From: Pleurotus ostreatus/Saccharomyces cerevisiae fusant
Lineage: Eukaryota; Opisthokonta
DNA length: 46,217 bases
Assembly (NCBI GenBank): GCA_024196135.1
Contig: JAMQCK010000165.1
Span: 1-46,217, forward strand
Direction of reading: 5' to 3'
Made by a program: the position numbers and the translations under genes
In this document: positions 1 to 10,728 of the stretch, piece after piece
How positions within the stretch are numbered: position 1 is the first letter of the stretch
Layout of the letters: each line of letters opens with the position of its first letter
The notes under the pieces: model-generated
What the model saw: only the letters and a program-made list of their open reading frames with translations
The model's database searches: none
What the model was told of the DNA's origin: nothing

Positions 1-2
1 TC

Positions 3-1012
3 TGTACCGACGTTCTGCGCGTTATGGCGTCGTTGGTGGAAGACAGCGGAGAGCTCACCGGTATGCAGGTGCCTGTACCAGCCACATCATCCACCCTCAA
101 ACGTTCCCAGATTCTTCCATTCAGAGCCTTCTCTTCGTCGGCCGCCTCGCTGAGAATCTCAACACCGGTTCATCTTTCGTCGGTGACATGAGTTGCAGTG
201 ATGAGTATCGCGAAGGTACGGGGAGTTTGTGACCCTCGCCGAGGGGCGTGCCTTGATAATTATCCAGATTTCCGAGTGAAGGCCCGAGATCTGCATGAAA
301 GTATCGTTGACCGATGGCGGTTGTACACGGTGGACCACGTTATACACCGGCATAAGCTCCATGAGCCCAGCGTTGCAGGGACATCGACAGCAGGTGAGTC
401 CATAATTCATTTTCTTCTCTGAGCACATCACTTAAATACCTTTACCTAGCTTTCTCGCCGTCGTTCGCTCTCGTCAATGCGTTGTGCGAGCTGTCGAATG
501 CTGTCCAGCAACTGGGGATCCACCGGGATCAGACCAGGCAGCAACGGCTAGCTGGCGACACCCTCCGCCTCTTCCTGCAACACCTCGCAACAGACCAGTG
601 GAAATCCGATGGCTTCCAGGCCCTCTGCGACGCTGGCTTCCTGCGCGCCTTGATAGGCCTCTGGGGCCCAGATTGGAGCGACGTCGCCTCCATCCTGGAC
701 GACAAAATTCAGCAGGTACGCCCGAGTCTCACCCATCCTCCCCGCGCCACATACTCACCCGGCCCCGCGCAGCTCATCCCGCAGGGCGAAATCCGAGACG
801 TGGCCGAGCTAGAGCGCAGTGCGACGGCGTACCTCGCGCGGGTGCAGGTCCTACTCGCGGGCTTGCTCCCTGCGCGCGAAGGCGCGAAGGGCGAGCTTCT
901 GCGGTACGGCACACCAGCGGTCGGGCAGGAGTTCCAGCCCGCGCTCGAGCTCGCGAAGCCCGGCGCACGCTTCGGGCTGCTGCTCGTCGGCGGCGCGGGC
1001 GGGGCGGTGTGA
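3..1012 (+). CDS. 3' end of a large protein, possibly Cog1-like (partial)
   Basis: Five exons give one continuous reading frame that is open at the left window edge: 3-60, 111-215, 268-393, 450-715 and 773-1012. All four introns are GT-AG and 50-57 nt long. The frame encodes about 264 residues, alpha-helical and leucine-rich, with segments such as LLFVGRLAENL and FLRALIGLWGPDW and an end near ALELAKPGARFGLLL. The order and character of these segments remind me of the C-terminus of conserved oligomeric Golgi subunit 1, a tethering protein acting in retrograde Golgi traffic. That assignment comes from memory of the family and is tentative. The last intron (716-772) is 57 nt and has no stop, so it may be retained without breaking the frame. 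The start lies outside the window. Confidence 0.5.
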
Positions 1013-1420
1013 TCGATCGGCGGGAGCGGGCGGGAGCAGAACGTTGACGACGGGGCGGGCCAGGGGCGGGTGGGACCTTTGCCACCGGATGGAGGCCTTT
1101 GACGCCGGAAAAGGGTTGATAGATGTCCATCGCGCGTCACGCTTCGTAATTTGCATGTTGGTTTTCAGATCCAGATGCTCGTCCCAGGTCAGACCCGGGG
1201 ATCGGGATGTCAGACAGCGCGGCGGCGCGGGAGGTGTGCAATTTAGGTGCGTGCGACCGTGACTGAGGCGGCATAAGGATCGTGGGTAGGACTCCTGTTT
1301 TGTAGCCGGCGGATTTCACGTTCGTGGGTTCTCATCTCCCCTCTTTCCCATCTTTCACTACCACTCTTTCCCGTGTGTATATGTACCTATAGCGGCTGCG
1401 CCAGCGAGCGGTGAACGCGA
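1013..1420. other. intergenic, no gene seen
   Basis: This stretch lies between the partial upstream gene and the 7-TM gene, both on the + strand. I see no supportable exon in it. It must hold the terminator of the first gene and the promoter of the second, but I recognise no clear TATA box or repeat. Confidence 0.5.
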
Positions 1421-3171
1421 ATGTCCGGGACGGGTGCGTCGTGCCACTTGCCCTCACTTAGGGGCGATCACTGACTGGTGGCGCGTAGACAGCATCTCGG
1501 ATTCGGTGCCCAACCTTCAGCATTTGACTGCACTCTACACATTCCTCCATGTCGCTGGCGGGCTCGTTGGGCTACCTATCATTATTGCCACGGTACACGA
1601 TCGCGTTTGCCTCATCCCCTCTTAGAGAGTCGTCTGACGCGCGCGTATGTGCTCCAGGTGCTGCTCTCCAGACATGCATCGCGACATCCGACCATGATCA
1701 ATCTCTTCATCTCCCTATTCATCTATTCTTTGAGTTATTTGCTATTGTACGTGGTCATCTCCCCATCATGTTCGCGAGCTCACCCCTCACCAGGATATTC
1801 GGAAGGCAGCAGGAGGAGCAGTTCGATCCAGCTGGCAAGCCCTCCGCGCTGTGCCAGGCGCAGCAGGCGCTCGTCCACGGCGCTCCGACGATGTCAGTAG
1901 CGCCGCCCCCCTACCACCACGATGGGAAACCGGGATAGAGTTACTGACTTTCCCATCCGCAGGGCTTCTACCGCTGGCCTCGTCGTCGTTATCCAGGTGC
2001 GCCGTGAGAGTATCATTCATACGCGCATATGGCTCACCCCTGCCTCCCCTCGCCCGCCTTCCTCTTTCGCAGATGTGGAACACTTTTCGGACACCTCACT
2101 CGCCGATTACAATCACCAACTACGCCTGGTGGCCGCATTCGGCGGCCTTGACTTTTGTGAGTGTTCCCCGTGATTTACGCCCATCCAAGCCCTTCGATAT
2201 ACGCCCTTCCCTCGTCAATGCACGCCTCTCCCTCACCATGCGTTCGCCCACCTCACCATATGCTAACAACCCCTTTCCCCATACTTAGAGTCTCGCGCTC
2301 CCCTACGTCGTATTCGTTGCATACACGGTCGCCTCTGCTGTGGTACGTGATCAGCTCGGGACCGACAAGCTCAACGACTGCTGACCATTTATTTAGCTAG
2401 GCGCCGAATATCCGGAGACGGTGAACGCGTCGAACGGATTGTATTGTACGATACTGAAGGATCCTTTGTGAGCAATCATGTCTCTGGTTTTGAGAGCGAT
2501 GGACTGACCCGCTTCTTGCACAGTCGCCATTATGCTGTACCAGGGTACACTGCGGTAGCGTTGTTGTTCGTCATCATATTCGAGGGTGAGGAGCAGACCA
2601 ACTGAATGTCAACGTTCCGTATGCTGACGGTCCTTGAAGTCCTCGCCGGCATCAAGTTGTACAAATCCTGGACGTCTATCTCGCGGATGTTTCCTATGGC
2701 AAGACGGCAGACGACCATCTACATGTTCACGCGGGTGGTGATCTTCAACGTGTATTCGATAATTACCTTAAGGTGCATGGTCAGGACTTGTTTGAAGGGC
2801 GTGTCACTTATGGTCACCCCAGCGCGTCGGCTATTTTCCTGGCAGATGCGCTCTCGGCGTGGCCGTATTTCGTGCAAGCAGGACGTGAGTGAACCGCAAT
2901 CCCAGCGTGTTACCGTTGTCTGACGAGACCATAGTGCCTTTGGCCGCGGTCGTAGTGTTTGGGACGCAAAAGGTGGGTACCACTATGGGATCCCTATGCG
3001 CTGCAGATGCTGACTTGTTGACAGGATCTGTTACAAGCGTGGCGAATATTGTCCGTGGACACGAAGCACAGTATCTTGTCGTCGCAAGCTTCGTTGGCTA
3101 TACCCAGCGCGCGACCCAGAGACTTGACCGTAATTTCGGTGACAATGGAGACACGTTCGGAAAGAGTATGA
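1421..3171 (+). CDS. 7-TM receptor-like membrane protein, 13 exons
   Basis: Exons are 1421-1433 (uncertain), 1462-1592, 1658-1746, 1794-1892, 1963-1996, 2073-2156, 2289-2342, 2397-2467, 2524-2585, 2640-2772, 2823-2884, 2935-2972 and 3025-3171. All junctions are GT-AG and keep frame, giving about 338 aa. Seven hydrophobic segments can be seen, among them LYTFLHVAGGLVGLPIIIAT, MINLFISLFIYSLSYLLL, LPYVVFVAYTVASAV, ALLFVIIFEVLAGIKLY and LAAVVVFGTQKD. The third segment carries CQAQQALVHGAPTM, a pattern I associate with a large agaricomycete family of 7-TM proteins annotated as GPCR-like. A polar cytoplasmic tail follows the last segment. The ligand is unknown. The start is the weak point: joining ATG 1421 to the TM1 exon needs an intron of only 28 nt, so the true first exon may lie elsewhere. 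The gene ends 151 nt before the convergent SSS1 stop. Confidence 0.65.
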
Positions 3172-3322
3172 GGACAGAGACCTGTTTGCTGACCCTTCGT
3201 TCGTTTGTGTTGTAGTTTTATGCAGTCTTTCACTCGGATAGCAATGGAGTTTCCCACCGATGATGTGTTCCCCCAGCAGTGTATAAAAAGAAAGACAATA
3301 CAGAGTGTACAACGAGCGGCAC

Positions 3323-3738
3323 CTATGCTCCTCCGCTGTAGTGCTATGTTAACAACGATGGGGAAAGGAATATCAGCAAATACGCACACAAGGATATTGT
3401 TGCTGGACAAACACGTCAGTACCACGGGGCAAATTCAGGAGTGTGGGGACGTACATGGGTATGTGGATGAGCTTGACGAAGTAGCCAATGAGGCCCATGA
3501 TGGCGAAGCCGACGGCGACTGCCCTGCAGATCTGGATGTACTCTGCGAGGAGTCAGAGGGGGCGGGGGAACACGACGCGCGCATGACACGCACCCTTGGA
3601 GGACGGTTTTGCGCAACGAGTGAGGAACTGTTGGGGTTGAGCGACCTCCTAGTACTCAACCAGAGTACTGCGCACCTGGTTGCCCTCACGGACGAACTGC
3701 TGGGGGATCTCGATGAATTCCTTGATCTTGTCGGACAT
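3323..3738 (-). CDS. SSS1: Sec61 gamma / Sss1, protein translocon subunit
   Basis: The complement of exons 3676-3738, 3594-3627, 3455-3542, 3388-3402 and 3323-3335 encodes 70 aa, the normal length for Sec61 gamma (68-80). The product starts [19 protein letters not shown], continues with TRCTKPSSKEY, and has one tail-anchoring membrane segment ([19 protein letters not shown]) followed by INNILVGGA. These are family signatures. In the known complex this tail-anchored subunit clamps the two halves of Sec61 alpha in the endoplasmic reticulum membrane. The last two coding exons are only 15 and 13 nt. The intron 3336-3387 uses donor GTGCGT and gives the conserved ending LVGGA, which is why I preferred it to an alternative acceptor at 3344. 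The gene is head-to-head with the PPR gene. Confidence 0.93.
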
Positions 3739-3866
3739 GGTGGCGTGGAGGAAGGAGCGTGAGGTGCGATTCCCACGACGTGTCCCTTGTCTTGATCGGC
3801 CGGTAAGCGCGCGCACAGCCAGCCAGTCCGCGAACTAGAGCTCACTACTCGCAGGCGCACGCATGA
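3739..3866. promoter_or_regulatory. shared divergent promoter, SSS1 / PPR gene
   Basis: Only 128 bp separate the two start codons, which face away from each other, so core promoter elements of both genes must lie here or inside the genes. I see no clear TATA box. This is inferred from layout only. Confidence 0.4.
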
Positions 3867-6146
3867 ATGCTGCAACCGCGTCTGCCCGCTGTAGCCCGCG
3901 CCCTCCACAGGCAGCTCGCCGTCACCGCGCCAGGCGCTCGCAGGTATGCCAGCAGCAGCGGTAGCCAGCCGACGACGCGCCTCAGCGTGCTCAAGGAGCT
4001 CCTCCGCTCCCTCGTATCCTCCTCCCGCGCGTCCGAAATCCATGCGTACTATCCTGCTGTCGCGCAGGAGCTGGAATACTCGCGGAATACGCTCTTTGCA
4101 CCCGCAGGACTCGCCAAGGACCAGCTCATCCACATCCTCCGCATCCTGGCCCAGTCCGGGCGCATGCAGGACTTCCGGCGAATTATCGACATCCTGCAGG
4201 ACACTCCCGTACTCCTTGGTCAGCCCCCTGACGATGAAATATACACAACGATCGTGGAGACGCTAGTACAGGCCGGGAGGAAGGACCCAGTCGCTCGATT
4301 TGTTACGCGCATACCGAAGCTCCCCGGTGCAGACCTGCTCACCACGGAACCCTTCCACGCAGCAATCCGTGGTCTTCCGAATGTCGGCTGCACGGACTTC
4401 GCCCTTGCATCGACGATCGTGACCGCCATGCACGCTTGCGGCCCAGCGGCACGTCCTACGACGGAGACTGTAGAGCTTGTCATCCGCGCGCGGTGGGCGA
4501 TGATGGACAGCGCAGCACAGTACTTCCCCCGTCCCCTTTCCTTCGCTGCCATCCTCCGAGAGTTCAAGGACCTCGGCGTACCGCACGACCATGCGATCGC
4601 CGACCTCTTGCGCGAAGAGTACGACGCCCGGGGGCACCCGCACCACGGCCTCAAAATTGCGCGGATGTATGACGAGAGCTACTTTGGTGCACCGTCTGCG
4701 GATGCGCAAGCAGACGCAGAGGAGGCCGAGTTCGCAGCCCGACTTGCCACTCAGGCTACGAGCAAGGGCCTGTTCTCAGCCGCGAAGGTCTTGCAGGGTT
4801 CGGGTCGACCCCTCACTCCACGATTACTGAATGCGGTCTTGCGAGGATCGAAATCCGTCAGCGCGCTCAAGCATTTGCAAGAGACGTTTGGGGTCGAGCC
4901 GACCGCGGAGCAATGGGCGGTCGTAATCGAGAATTGTTGCCAAAACAAAAACAAGAAGGATGCGCTGCAGCTATACGATACGGCCAAGGAGCGCGGAGTA
5001 GTACCCGACATTGCGATGGCTTTCCCGCTCATCCAATTGCTTTGTCGATATGGCACTGACCACCTCGATCGTGAGGACCTCAACCGTGCGATAGCTATCC
5101 ACGACGATGTTGCTCCTACAGACGTGCCAAGTAGCGAGTCGAACGCCCTTCTGTACGGCATGATGTACGACGTCCTCCTTCGCAGCCTCGCCAGCGCCCC
5201 GGAGCCGCAAGAGTACAGCGGCTTCTTCAACAAAGCCCTCGACCTCATCGACAAGCACAAGATTGAAGTCCATCCCGGCCAGCGCGCAGCGTCCACCGCC
5301 ATCTTCTTCATGCGCTGCGCCAAGACCGAGGACGCCGCCTTCGCCGCGTACGAGAACGCGCGGTCGACGCTCGACGCGCCCGGCTACGCCGCCGTCCTCG
5401 CGCGTATCTGCCGCCTGCGCTTCCGTCGGTCGACGGGGCCACCGCTCAAGCTCTACTTCGACGTCGTGCGCGACATGCGCGCCCGTGGAGACGCCGCATC
5501 GACCGCCATCGAGGTCTACGGCATCGTCCTGCGCGAGATCCAGGAGATATCCCTCGACGCGCGCCCTGACGTCGACCCCGAGGCCGCGATGGCCCTCCGC
5601 CGCGAGCTCGTCGGCATGGTGCGCCAGATCCACGACGTGCTGACGCTCGACGCGGCGCTGACGCCGGGGCCGGGCATCTGGAACACGCTCATGGACACGT
5701 ACCAGCGGCTGGGGTGCTTCGCGGACGCGTACCGCGTGTGGCAGACTCTGGACCTGCAGGGGCAGATCAACGCGACGGCGGTGAGCATCGTGCTGGATGC
5801 CTGCGGGAGGGCGCGGGCGTGGCAGACGGCGGTGCAGATCATGGACAAGCTCTTCCGGACGCACTTCCGGCTGAACTTGAAGAACTGGCAGAGCTGGGTG
5901 GAGTGCTTGTGTCGGATGCGGAGGTTCAGCGAGGCGGTGGAGGTGGTGTGCGTGCAGATGGGTGGCGAGCAGGTCGAGCCGGATATTGGATGCATCCTGA
6001 TCCTGCTCAAGTTCACCATGCCGTGGCCGGAGGTGCAGGCGCAGGTTTACCACCGGATACGAGAACACTTGCCTCACCTTTACGACCAACTACCACAGAA
6101 TTGGAAGGACCTTGGGGAGTTCTTGCGGGAAAGGGGTCGTCAATAG
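3867..6146 (+). CDS. mitochondrial pentatricopeptide repeat (PPR) protein
   Basis: A single uninterrupted frame encodes 759 aa. The N-terminus is rich in Arg, Ala and Ser and lacks acids (MLQPRLPAVARALHRQL, then ARRYASSS), a typical mitochondrial presequence with a probable cleavage site near residues 26-30. The body is made of paired helices. PPR-like units are clearest near the end, for example IWNTLMDTYQRLGCFADAYR, and around WAVVIENCCQNKNKKDALQL. Fungal PPR proteins of this size bind mitochondrial transcripts and act in RNA stability or translation; the particular target cannot be read from sequence. A second ATG four bases upstream (3863) is in another frame and is not used. The gene is intronless, unlike most neighbours. 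Confidence 0.8.
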   Translation: MLQPRLPAVARALHRQLAVTAPGARRYASSSGSQPTTRLSVLKELLRSLVSSSRASEIHAYYPAVAQELEYSRNTLFAPAGLAKDQLIHILRILAQSGRMQDFRRIIDILQDTPVLLGQPPDDEIYTTIVETLVQAGRKDPVARFVTRIPKLPGADLLTTEPFHAAIRGLPNVGCTDFALASTIVTAMHACGPAARPTTETVELVIRARWAMMDSAAQYFPRPLSFAAILREFKDLGVPHDHAIADLLREEYDARGHPHHGLKIARMYDESYFGAPSADAQADAEEAEFAARLATQATSKGLFSAAKVLQGSGRPLTPRLLNAVLRGSKSVSALKHLQETFGVEPTAEQWAVVIENCCQNKNKKDALQLYDTAKERGVVPDIAMAFPLIQLLCRYGTDHLDREDLNRAIAIHDDVAPTDVPSSESNALLYGMMYDVLLRSLASAPEPQEYSGFFNKALDLIDKHKIEVHPGQRAASTAIFFMRCAKTEDAAFAAYENARSTLDAPGYAAVLARICRLRFRRSTGPPLKLYFDVVRDMRARGDAASTAIEVYGIVLREIQEISLDARPDVDPEAAMALRRELVGMVRQIHDVLTLDAALTPGPGIWNTLMDTYQRLGCFADAYRVWQTLDLQGQINATAVSIVLDACGRARAWQTAVQIMDKLFRTHFRLNLKNWQSWVECLCRMRRFSEAVEVVCVQMGGEQVEPDIGCILILLKFTMPWPEVQAQVYHRIREHLPHLYDQLPQNWKDLGEFLRERGRQ

Positions 6147-6415
6147 CACTGTCGTCTATCTAGAAGCCAATACTACCAGGTGAATACATCGTCAACTGAA
6201 CCTGCTTGCACGGAGAGCTGACCGGCAAAAAATAGAGCAATTCTCAGCCTAGATTCTCGCATCGTAGTGTAGAAAGCAATGCCCGAAAAGTAATAATTAC
6301 ACTGTAATGATATACATGCCTGTGGCGCTGGTTGAACGTGCGCTGTCTACAAAGTGTGTTGAAAGTCCAGATACAATACCCATGCAATCCATCTACCCAT
6401 CTATCACGCAAGCGC

Positions 6416-9400
6416 TTATGAGGCCAGCTCTTCTACGGAGGGACAGTCGCACTGCGGCAGTCGTGAGCAGATCATTGGTAAGAAAGGGGAAAGGGACGTA
6501 CAACAAGGTTAATGTCGCCATACGCATCGTCAACGCGCGATACCGTCGGCCAGAACTTCTTCTCTTTGAGGTACGGCAGCGGGTACGCCGCCTTCTCCCT
6601 GGAGTACGGGCGGTTCCACTCCGCGTCCGACACCGCCAACACCGACATCGGGTGCGGCGCATTCTTCAGCACATTATTATCCCTCGGCTGCTCCCCCTTC
6701 ACCACCTCCTCCGCCTCCTTCCTTATCTCAATCATCGCATCGCAGAACCGATCAATCTCCTCCAGGCTCTCGCTCTCCGTCGGCTCGATGAGCATGCACG
6801 TCGAGATCGGCCACGAGCACGTCGGCGGGTGGAAGCCGTAGTCCTGCAGCCGCTTCGCGAAGTCCATGACCTTGAGGCCCGCGCTCTTGTCGAAGTCCGC
6901 GAGGTCGATGAGCAGCTCGTGCGCGACGCGGCCCTTGTGGTTCTTGTAGCGGAGGTTGTAGTGCCCGGCGAGGCGCGCGGCCATGTAGTTGGCGTTGAGG
7001 AGGGCGATTTGGGAGGACTTGGCGAGGCCCTTGCCGCCGAGCATCTTGATGTAGGCCCAGGAGATCAACAGGATCGAGGCGCTGCCGAAGGGCGCGGCCG
7101 CGACGGCGTCAATGTGCTTGCCAGGGTTGTCGAGGACGTGGTGGGTGGGAAGGAAGGGAGCAAGGTGCTCGGCAACGCAAATGGGACTGGCGAGACGTCA
7201 GAAGCACGCCCAGGTGATGATAAAAAGGAAGACATACCCGACACCGGGGCCACCACCACCGTGGGGAATGGCAAAGGTCTTGTGGAGGTTCAAGTGGCAG
7301 ACGTCACCACCGCATGTTGCCGGGTTAGTGAGGCCAACTTGAGCGTTCAAGTTGGCACCATCCAGGTACACCTGACCACCGTTGTCGTGAATGATCTTGC
7401 ACGCATCCTGGACACCGGCCTCGAAGACGCCGAAGGTGGAGGGGTAAGTGATCATGAAAGCGGCAAGGTTGTCCTTGTGCTTCTCTGCCTTCTCCTTCAG
7501 GTCTTCCAAGTCAAGGCTACCGTCGTTGAGAGCCTTGACCGGGACGACCTTCAGGCCGGCCATCACAGCGGACTGGAGACTCGGTCAGAGATACGTTTGC
7601 ACGAAGTGAAGTCGATACTTACAGCAGGGTTAGTGCCGTGCGCACTCAAAGGAATGAGGCAGATGTTGCGGTGCCCCTCCCCACGCGACTCATGGTACGC
7701 CCGAATAACCGACAGCCCCGCATATTCGCCCGCCGCCCCACTATTCGGCTGCAGCGACGCCGCCGCAAAGCCCGTAATCTTGCACAAATCCTCCTCCAGC
7801 TCCTTGATCACCGTCAAATACCCCTCAACCTGCCTAAACGGCGCGAACGGGTGCACGGACCCGAACTCGGGCCACGTCAGGGGAATCATGCTGCTCGTCG
7901 AGTTGAGCTTCATGGTGCAGCTGCCGAGCGAGATCATGCTGTGCGCGAGGCCGAGGTCCTTGGAGGCGAGGTGGGTGATGTAGCGGAGCATCTCGGTCTC
8001 GGAGTGGTGCTTGTTGAAGACGGGGTGCTCGAGGAAGGCGGAGGTGCGGTGGAGGGTGGAGGGGATGGCGGAGCTGGTGGGGGTCTGGAGGGAGGAGAGC
8101 TGGACGGGCGACTGGGCGAACAGGTTCAGGAGTTTGACGAGGTCCTCTGGGCTGACCGTCTCGTCGAAGGTGACGCCGACGTGCGTGGCGTCCACAGGAC
8201 GAAGGTTGATGCCCGCCTCCTCAGCACGTGCGAGTAAATCGCCCGCCTTGTCGACCTTGATGGTGACCGTGTCGAAGAACGAGTCGTTGACGCAGGTGTA
8301 GCCATACGACTCGACTGCAGAACGGAACACCTGCGCGAAGCCGTGAACCTTGTTCGCGATGCGCTTCAGGCCATCTGGGCCGTGGTAGACCGCGTACATG
8401 GCGGCCATGTTTGCGAGCAGGGCCTGGCTGGTGCAAATGTTGCTGGTCGCCTTCTCGCGACGGATGTGCTGCTCGCGTGCTGGGGCAAGTTAGATTGGGG
8501 TATGAAAGATAGGTGCGCAGAGACGTACTCTGCAAAGCCAATCGGTAGGCCGGCGCTCCAGTAGCATCGCGACTACGGCCAATAAGACGGCCAGGCCTGC
8601 GAAATGGTCAGGATACGTCTCTACGCAAAAAGGGACGCGCATACATCTTGCGCTTCAGCTTGTCCGTCACTGCGAAGAACGCAGCGTGGGGTCCACCGTA
8701 TCCAGGCGGAACACCGAATCGGGCCGAGTTACCCAACGCAATATCAGCGCCCCACTCGCCAGGCGGCTTGAGCATAGTCAAAGCCAGGAGGTCCGTGGCA
8801 GCTACGACGAGACCGCCGAAGCCGTGAACGGTCTTCGTCAACTCCTCGAAGTTCTTGACGGCTCCGTTGACGTCCGGGTACTGAACCAGAACGCCGCATG
8901 CGGAGGGGCGCAAAGATTCGTCCGCGACAAGCTCACTGATGTCGCCGACGACGACCTTCATGCCGAAGCCCTTGGCACGCACTCGGAGTACCGACAAAGT
9001 CTGCGGGGAGACGCCGGAGTCGACGAGGAAGGTGGACTTCTTTTGGCCTGACTGAGTGTACGCCATGACCATAGCTTCCGCGGCCGCAGTCGCCTCGTCC
9101 AGGAGGGATGCATTCGCGATGTCCATGCCGGTGAGAGACATGACCATGGTCTGGAAGTTGACGAGGGACTCGAGCCGTCCCTGCGCAATTTCCGGCTGGT
9201 AGGGAGTGTAGGGCATGTACCACTGGGGATTTTCGAGCACCTGAGATTCGCCGAATTAGCCGATGTTTCCCAGCAATTAGATAGGGACGTACGTTGCGGA
9301 GGATAACAGGGGGAACGGCAGCATTGTGGTACCCCATGCCAATGTAGCTCTTCATGGGCTTGTTCTTCTGCGCCAGCTCTCGTGCCCTCTTCAGAAGCTC

Positions 9401-9688
9401 CGACTCGCTGTATGCAGGGATCGAGGAGTCGTCTACGGTCGTGGATGCAATGCGAATCTTGGAGGGGACAGCATCCCCCAAGAACTCCTCCATCGACTTG
9501 TACCCCAGCTTCGAGAGCATCGCGGACGTCTCGCTGTCATCCGGGCCCACATGGCGCTCAGTGAAGGTATCCAGAGGCGCGAACAGAGAGGAGGGCTGCT
9601 TGAGGCTCGCGAGCCCGCGCGCAATCACGGTGGCGCGCGGCTTGACGAGTGCAAGCCGCCGGAGTCCAGAAACAGAGTAGCTGACCAT
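6416..9688 (-). CDS. GCV2: glycine dehydrogenase (decarboxylating), P-protein
   Basis: The complement of seven exons (9293-9688, 8645-9240, 8529-8596, 7623-8479, 7238-7572, 6502-7186, 6416-6451) encodes 990 aa, close to the usual eukaryotic length of about 1000. The N-terminus [18 protein letters not shown] is a mitochondrial presequence, followed by [10 protein letters not shown]. The N-terminal half ([26 protein letters not shown]) and C-terminal half ([21 protein letters not shown]) are the two related PLP-fold halves of the family. The PLP lysine is in [13 protein letters not shown], near residue 737. The C-terminus [14 protein letters not shown] is conserved. In the mitochondrial glycine cleavage complex this subunit decarboxylates glycine and passes the aminomethyl group to lipoyl H-protein. 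The start at 9688 is the first ATG that gives the presequence; an in-frame ATG at 9769 is probably 5'UTR. Confidence 0.97.
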
Positions 9689-9950
9689 GCTCGACGCTGA
9701 GATGAGCGACAGCAGAGGGTGTCGCGGGAAGGAACAAGAAGCTGAGACCGAAAGTCTATCGATCCTCACAACAAATTGCCTCCTGCTTTAAAAGTCGATG
9801 ATAAGACTCGGTGAATGGCTCGGTGGACGCCACGCGGCCTGATACGTCCCTCCCCGCTGGGCTGAGCGCATTCTGGACCGTCGGCAAGCCTTACAGGTGC
9901 TCGTTGACGTCCAGAGGCGCCCGACGTCGTTCGCGGTTTGAGGCAACATC

Positions 9951-9958
9951 CGAGTGTG
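9951..9958. repeat. left 8 bp target-site duplication of hAT-type element
   Basis: CGAGTGTG lies directly before the left terminus CAGTGTTG. The identical octamer occurs directly after the right terminus at 10829-10836. An 8 bp duplication is the standard product of hAT transposase insertion. Confidence 0.88.
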
Positions 9959-9970
9959 CAGTGTTGGGGG

Positions 9971-10070
9971 GGTCAGGTCAGAGACGCTGACCTGACCCCG
10001 GGGTCAAGGGGTCAGTCAGGTCAGGTCAGCGTCGCGGAGGGCGGCTGACCCCTGGTCAGGAGGGGTCAGC
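9971..10070. repeat. left subterminal GGTCAG/CTGACC repeat block
   Basis: About 100 bp contain many copies of GGTCAG or its complement CTGACC, in both orientations and partly fused (GGTCAGGTCAG). The block lies just inside the left terminus of the hAT-type element. A role as transposase-binding sites is inferred. Confidence 0.7.
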
Positions 10071-10082
10071 GGGAATTGCCGA

Positions 10083-10106
10083 AGCACGTGAGTGGTTACA
10101 CGTGCT
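10083..10106. repeat. perfect inverted repeat with E-box cores
   Basis: AGCACGTG (10083-10090) and CACGTGCT (10099-10106) are exact inverted copies separated by 8 bp inside the hAT-type element. Each arm holds CACGTG, an E-box-like word bound by bHLH factors in fungi. Function is not known. Confidence 0.5.
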
Positions 10107-10728
10107 CGCCCCGGAGCCCGAGAAGGCTGCTCGCCGCTCGTCCAACCGTCTAGCAGCTGGCTAAGCAGCACATCTAATCTCTGGCTTGGCTGCGGGGCGC
10201 GGACGTGCTCAATACCTCACGTGTCTCCGTGGTGAACCGTAGTCAGACCAGTAAATGCCACAAGAGTGGTTCTACGAAAGTGGCGGGATGGGACGGGGTG
10301 GATAGGAGGGAAAGGGGTCGCAGTAGTCAGTATAGGTCGCGCCAATAGCAGGAATGTGCATTTCGTGGCCGGCGAGGAGCTGGCCAGAAGTTGAGCGGTG
10401 CGTGAGCATGACCGGCAACTCCCGAAGAAGCCCGCCTTCGTCAAGTTTCTTCTTGGTGCAAGAGGCTACCACTCTTAACAAGGTCTAAAGCAAGGATATA
10501 CTCTCGAAAGGATGTGAAGATCCATTTTTCCGAGGAATTCTCATGTGCCAGTGCCTCCGAATAGCTGAAGCAGACAGTGGCAGCAGAACAGGGTGGCCCA
10601 TCAGTGCCTTCTGAACGTATTGACAGTCCCCGTCGACGCGAACTTGCGCTCGAGAGGATGCTTTTATGTTTATATCATGTAACCTGATTTTTTTCTGAAT
10701 TTATTCGGTTTTAATGCGATTTTTGGAG

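Noticed and set aside
3336..3390. Alternative last intron of Sec61 gamma (acceptor at 3344), ending NNILHYSGGA
   Set aside because: It keeps the same stop but replaces the conserved LVGGA ending and needs the weaker donor GTGTGC; the model with intron 3336-3387 fits better.
3205..3762. 185-codon + strand open frame
   Set aside because: It runs antisense through all exons and introns of Sec61 gamma, whose family signatures are clear on the minus strand.
4971..6089. 372-codon minus-strand open frame
   Set aside because: It mirrors the PPR coding frame; the His/Arg/Val-rich composition comes from GC-rich codon positions of the sense gene.
6307..7983. 558-codon + strand open frame
   Set aside because: It lies opposite conserved exons of the glycine cleavage P-protein and has the skewed Arg/Val/Glu composition of an antisense frame. 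It has no family resemblance.
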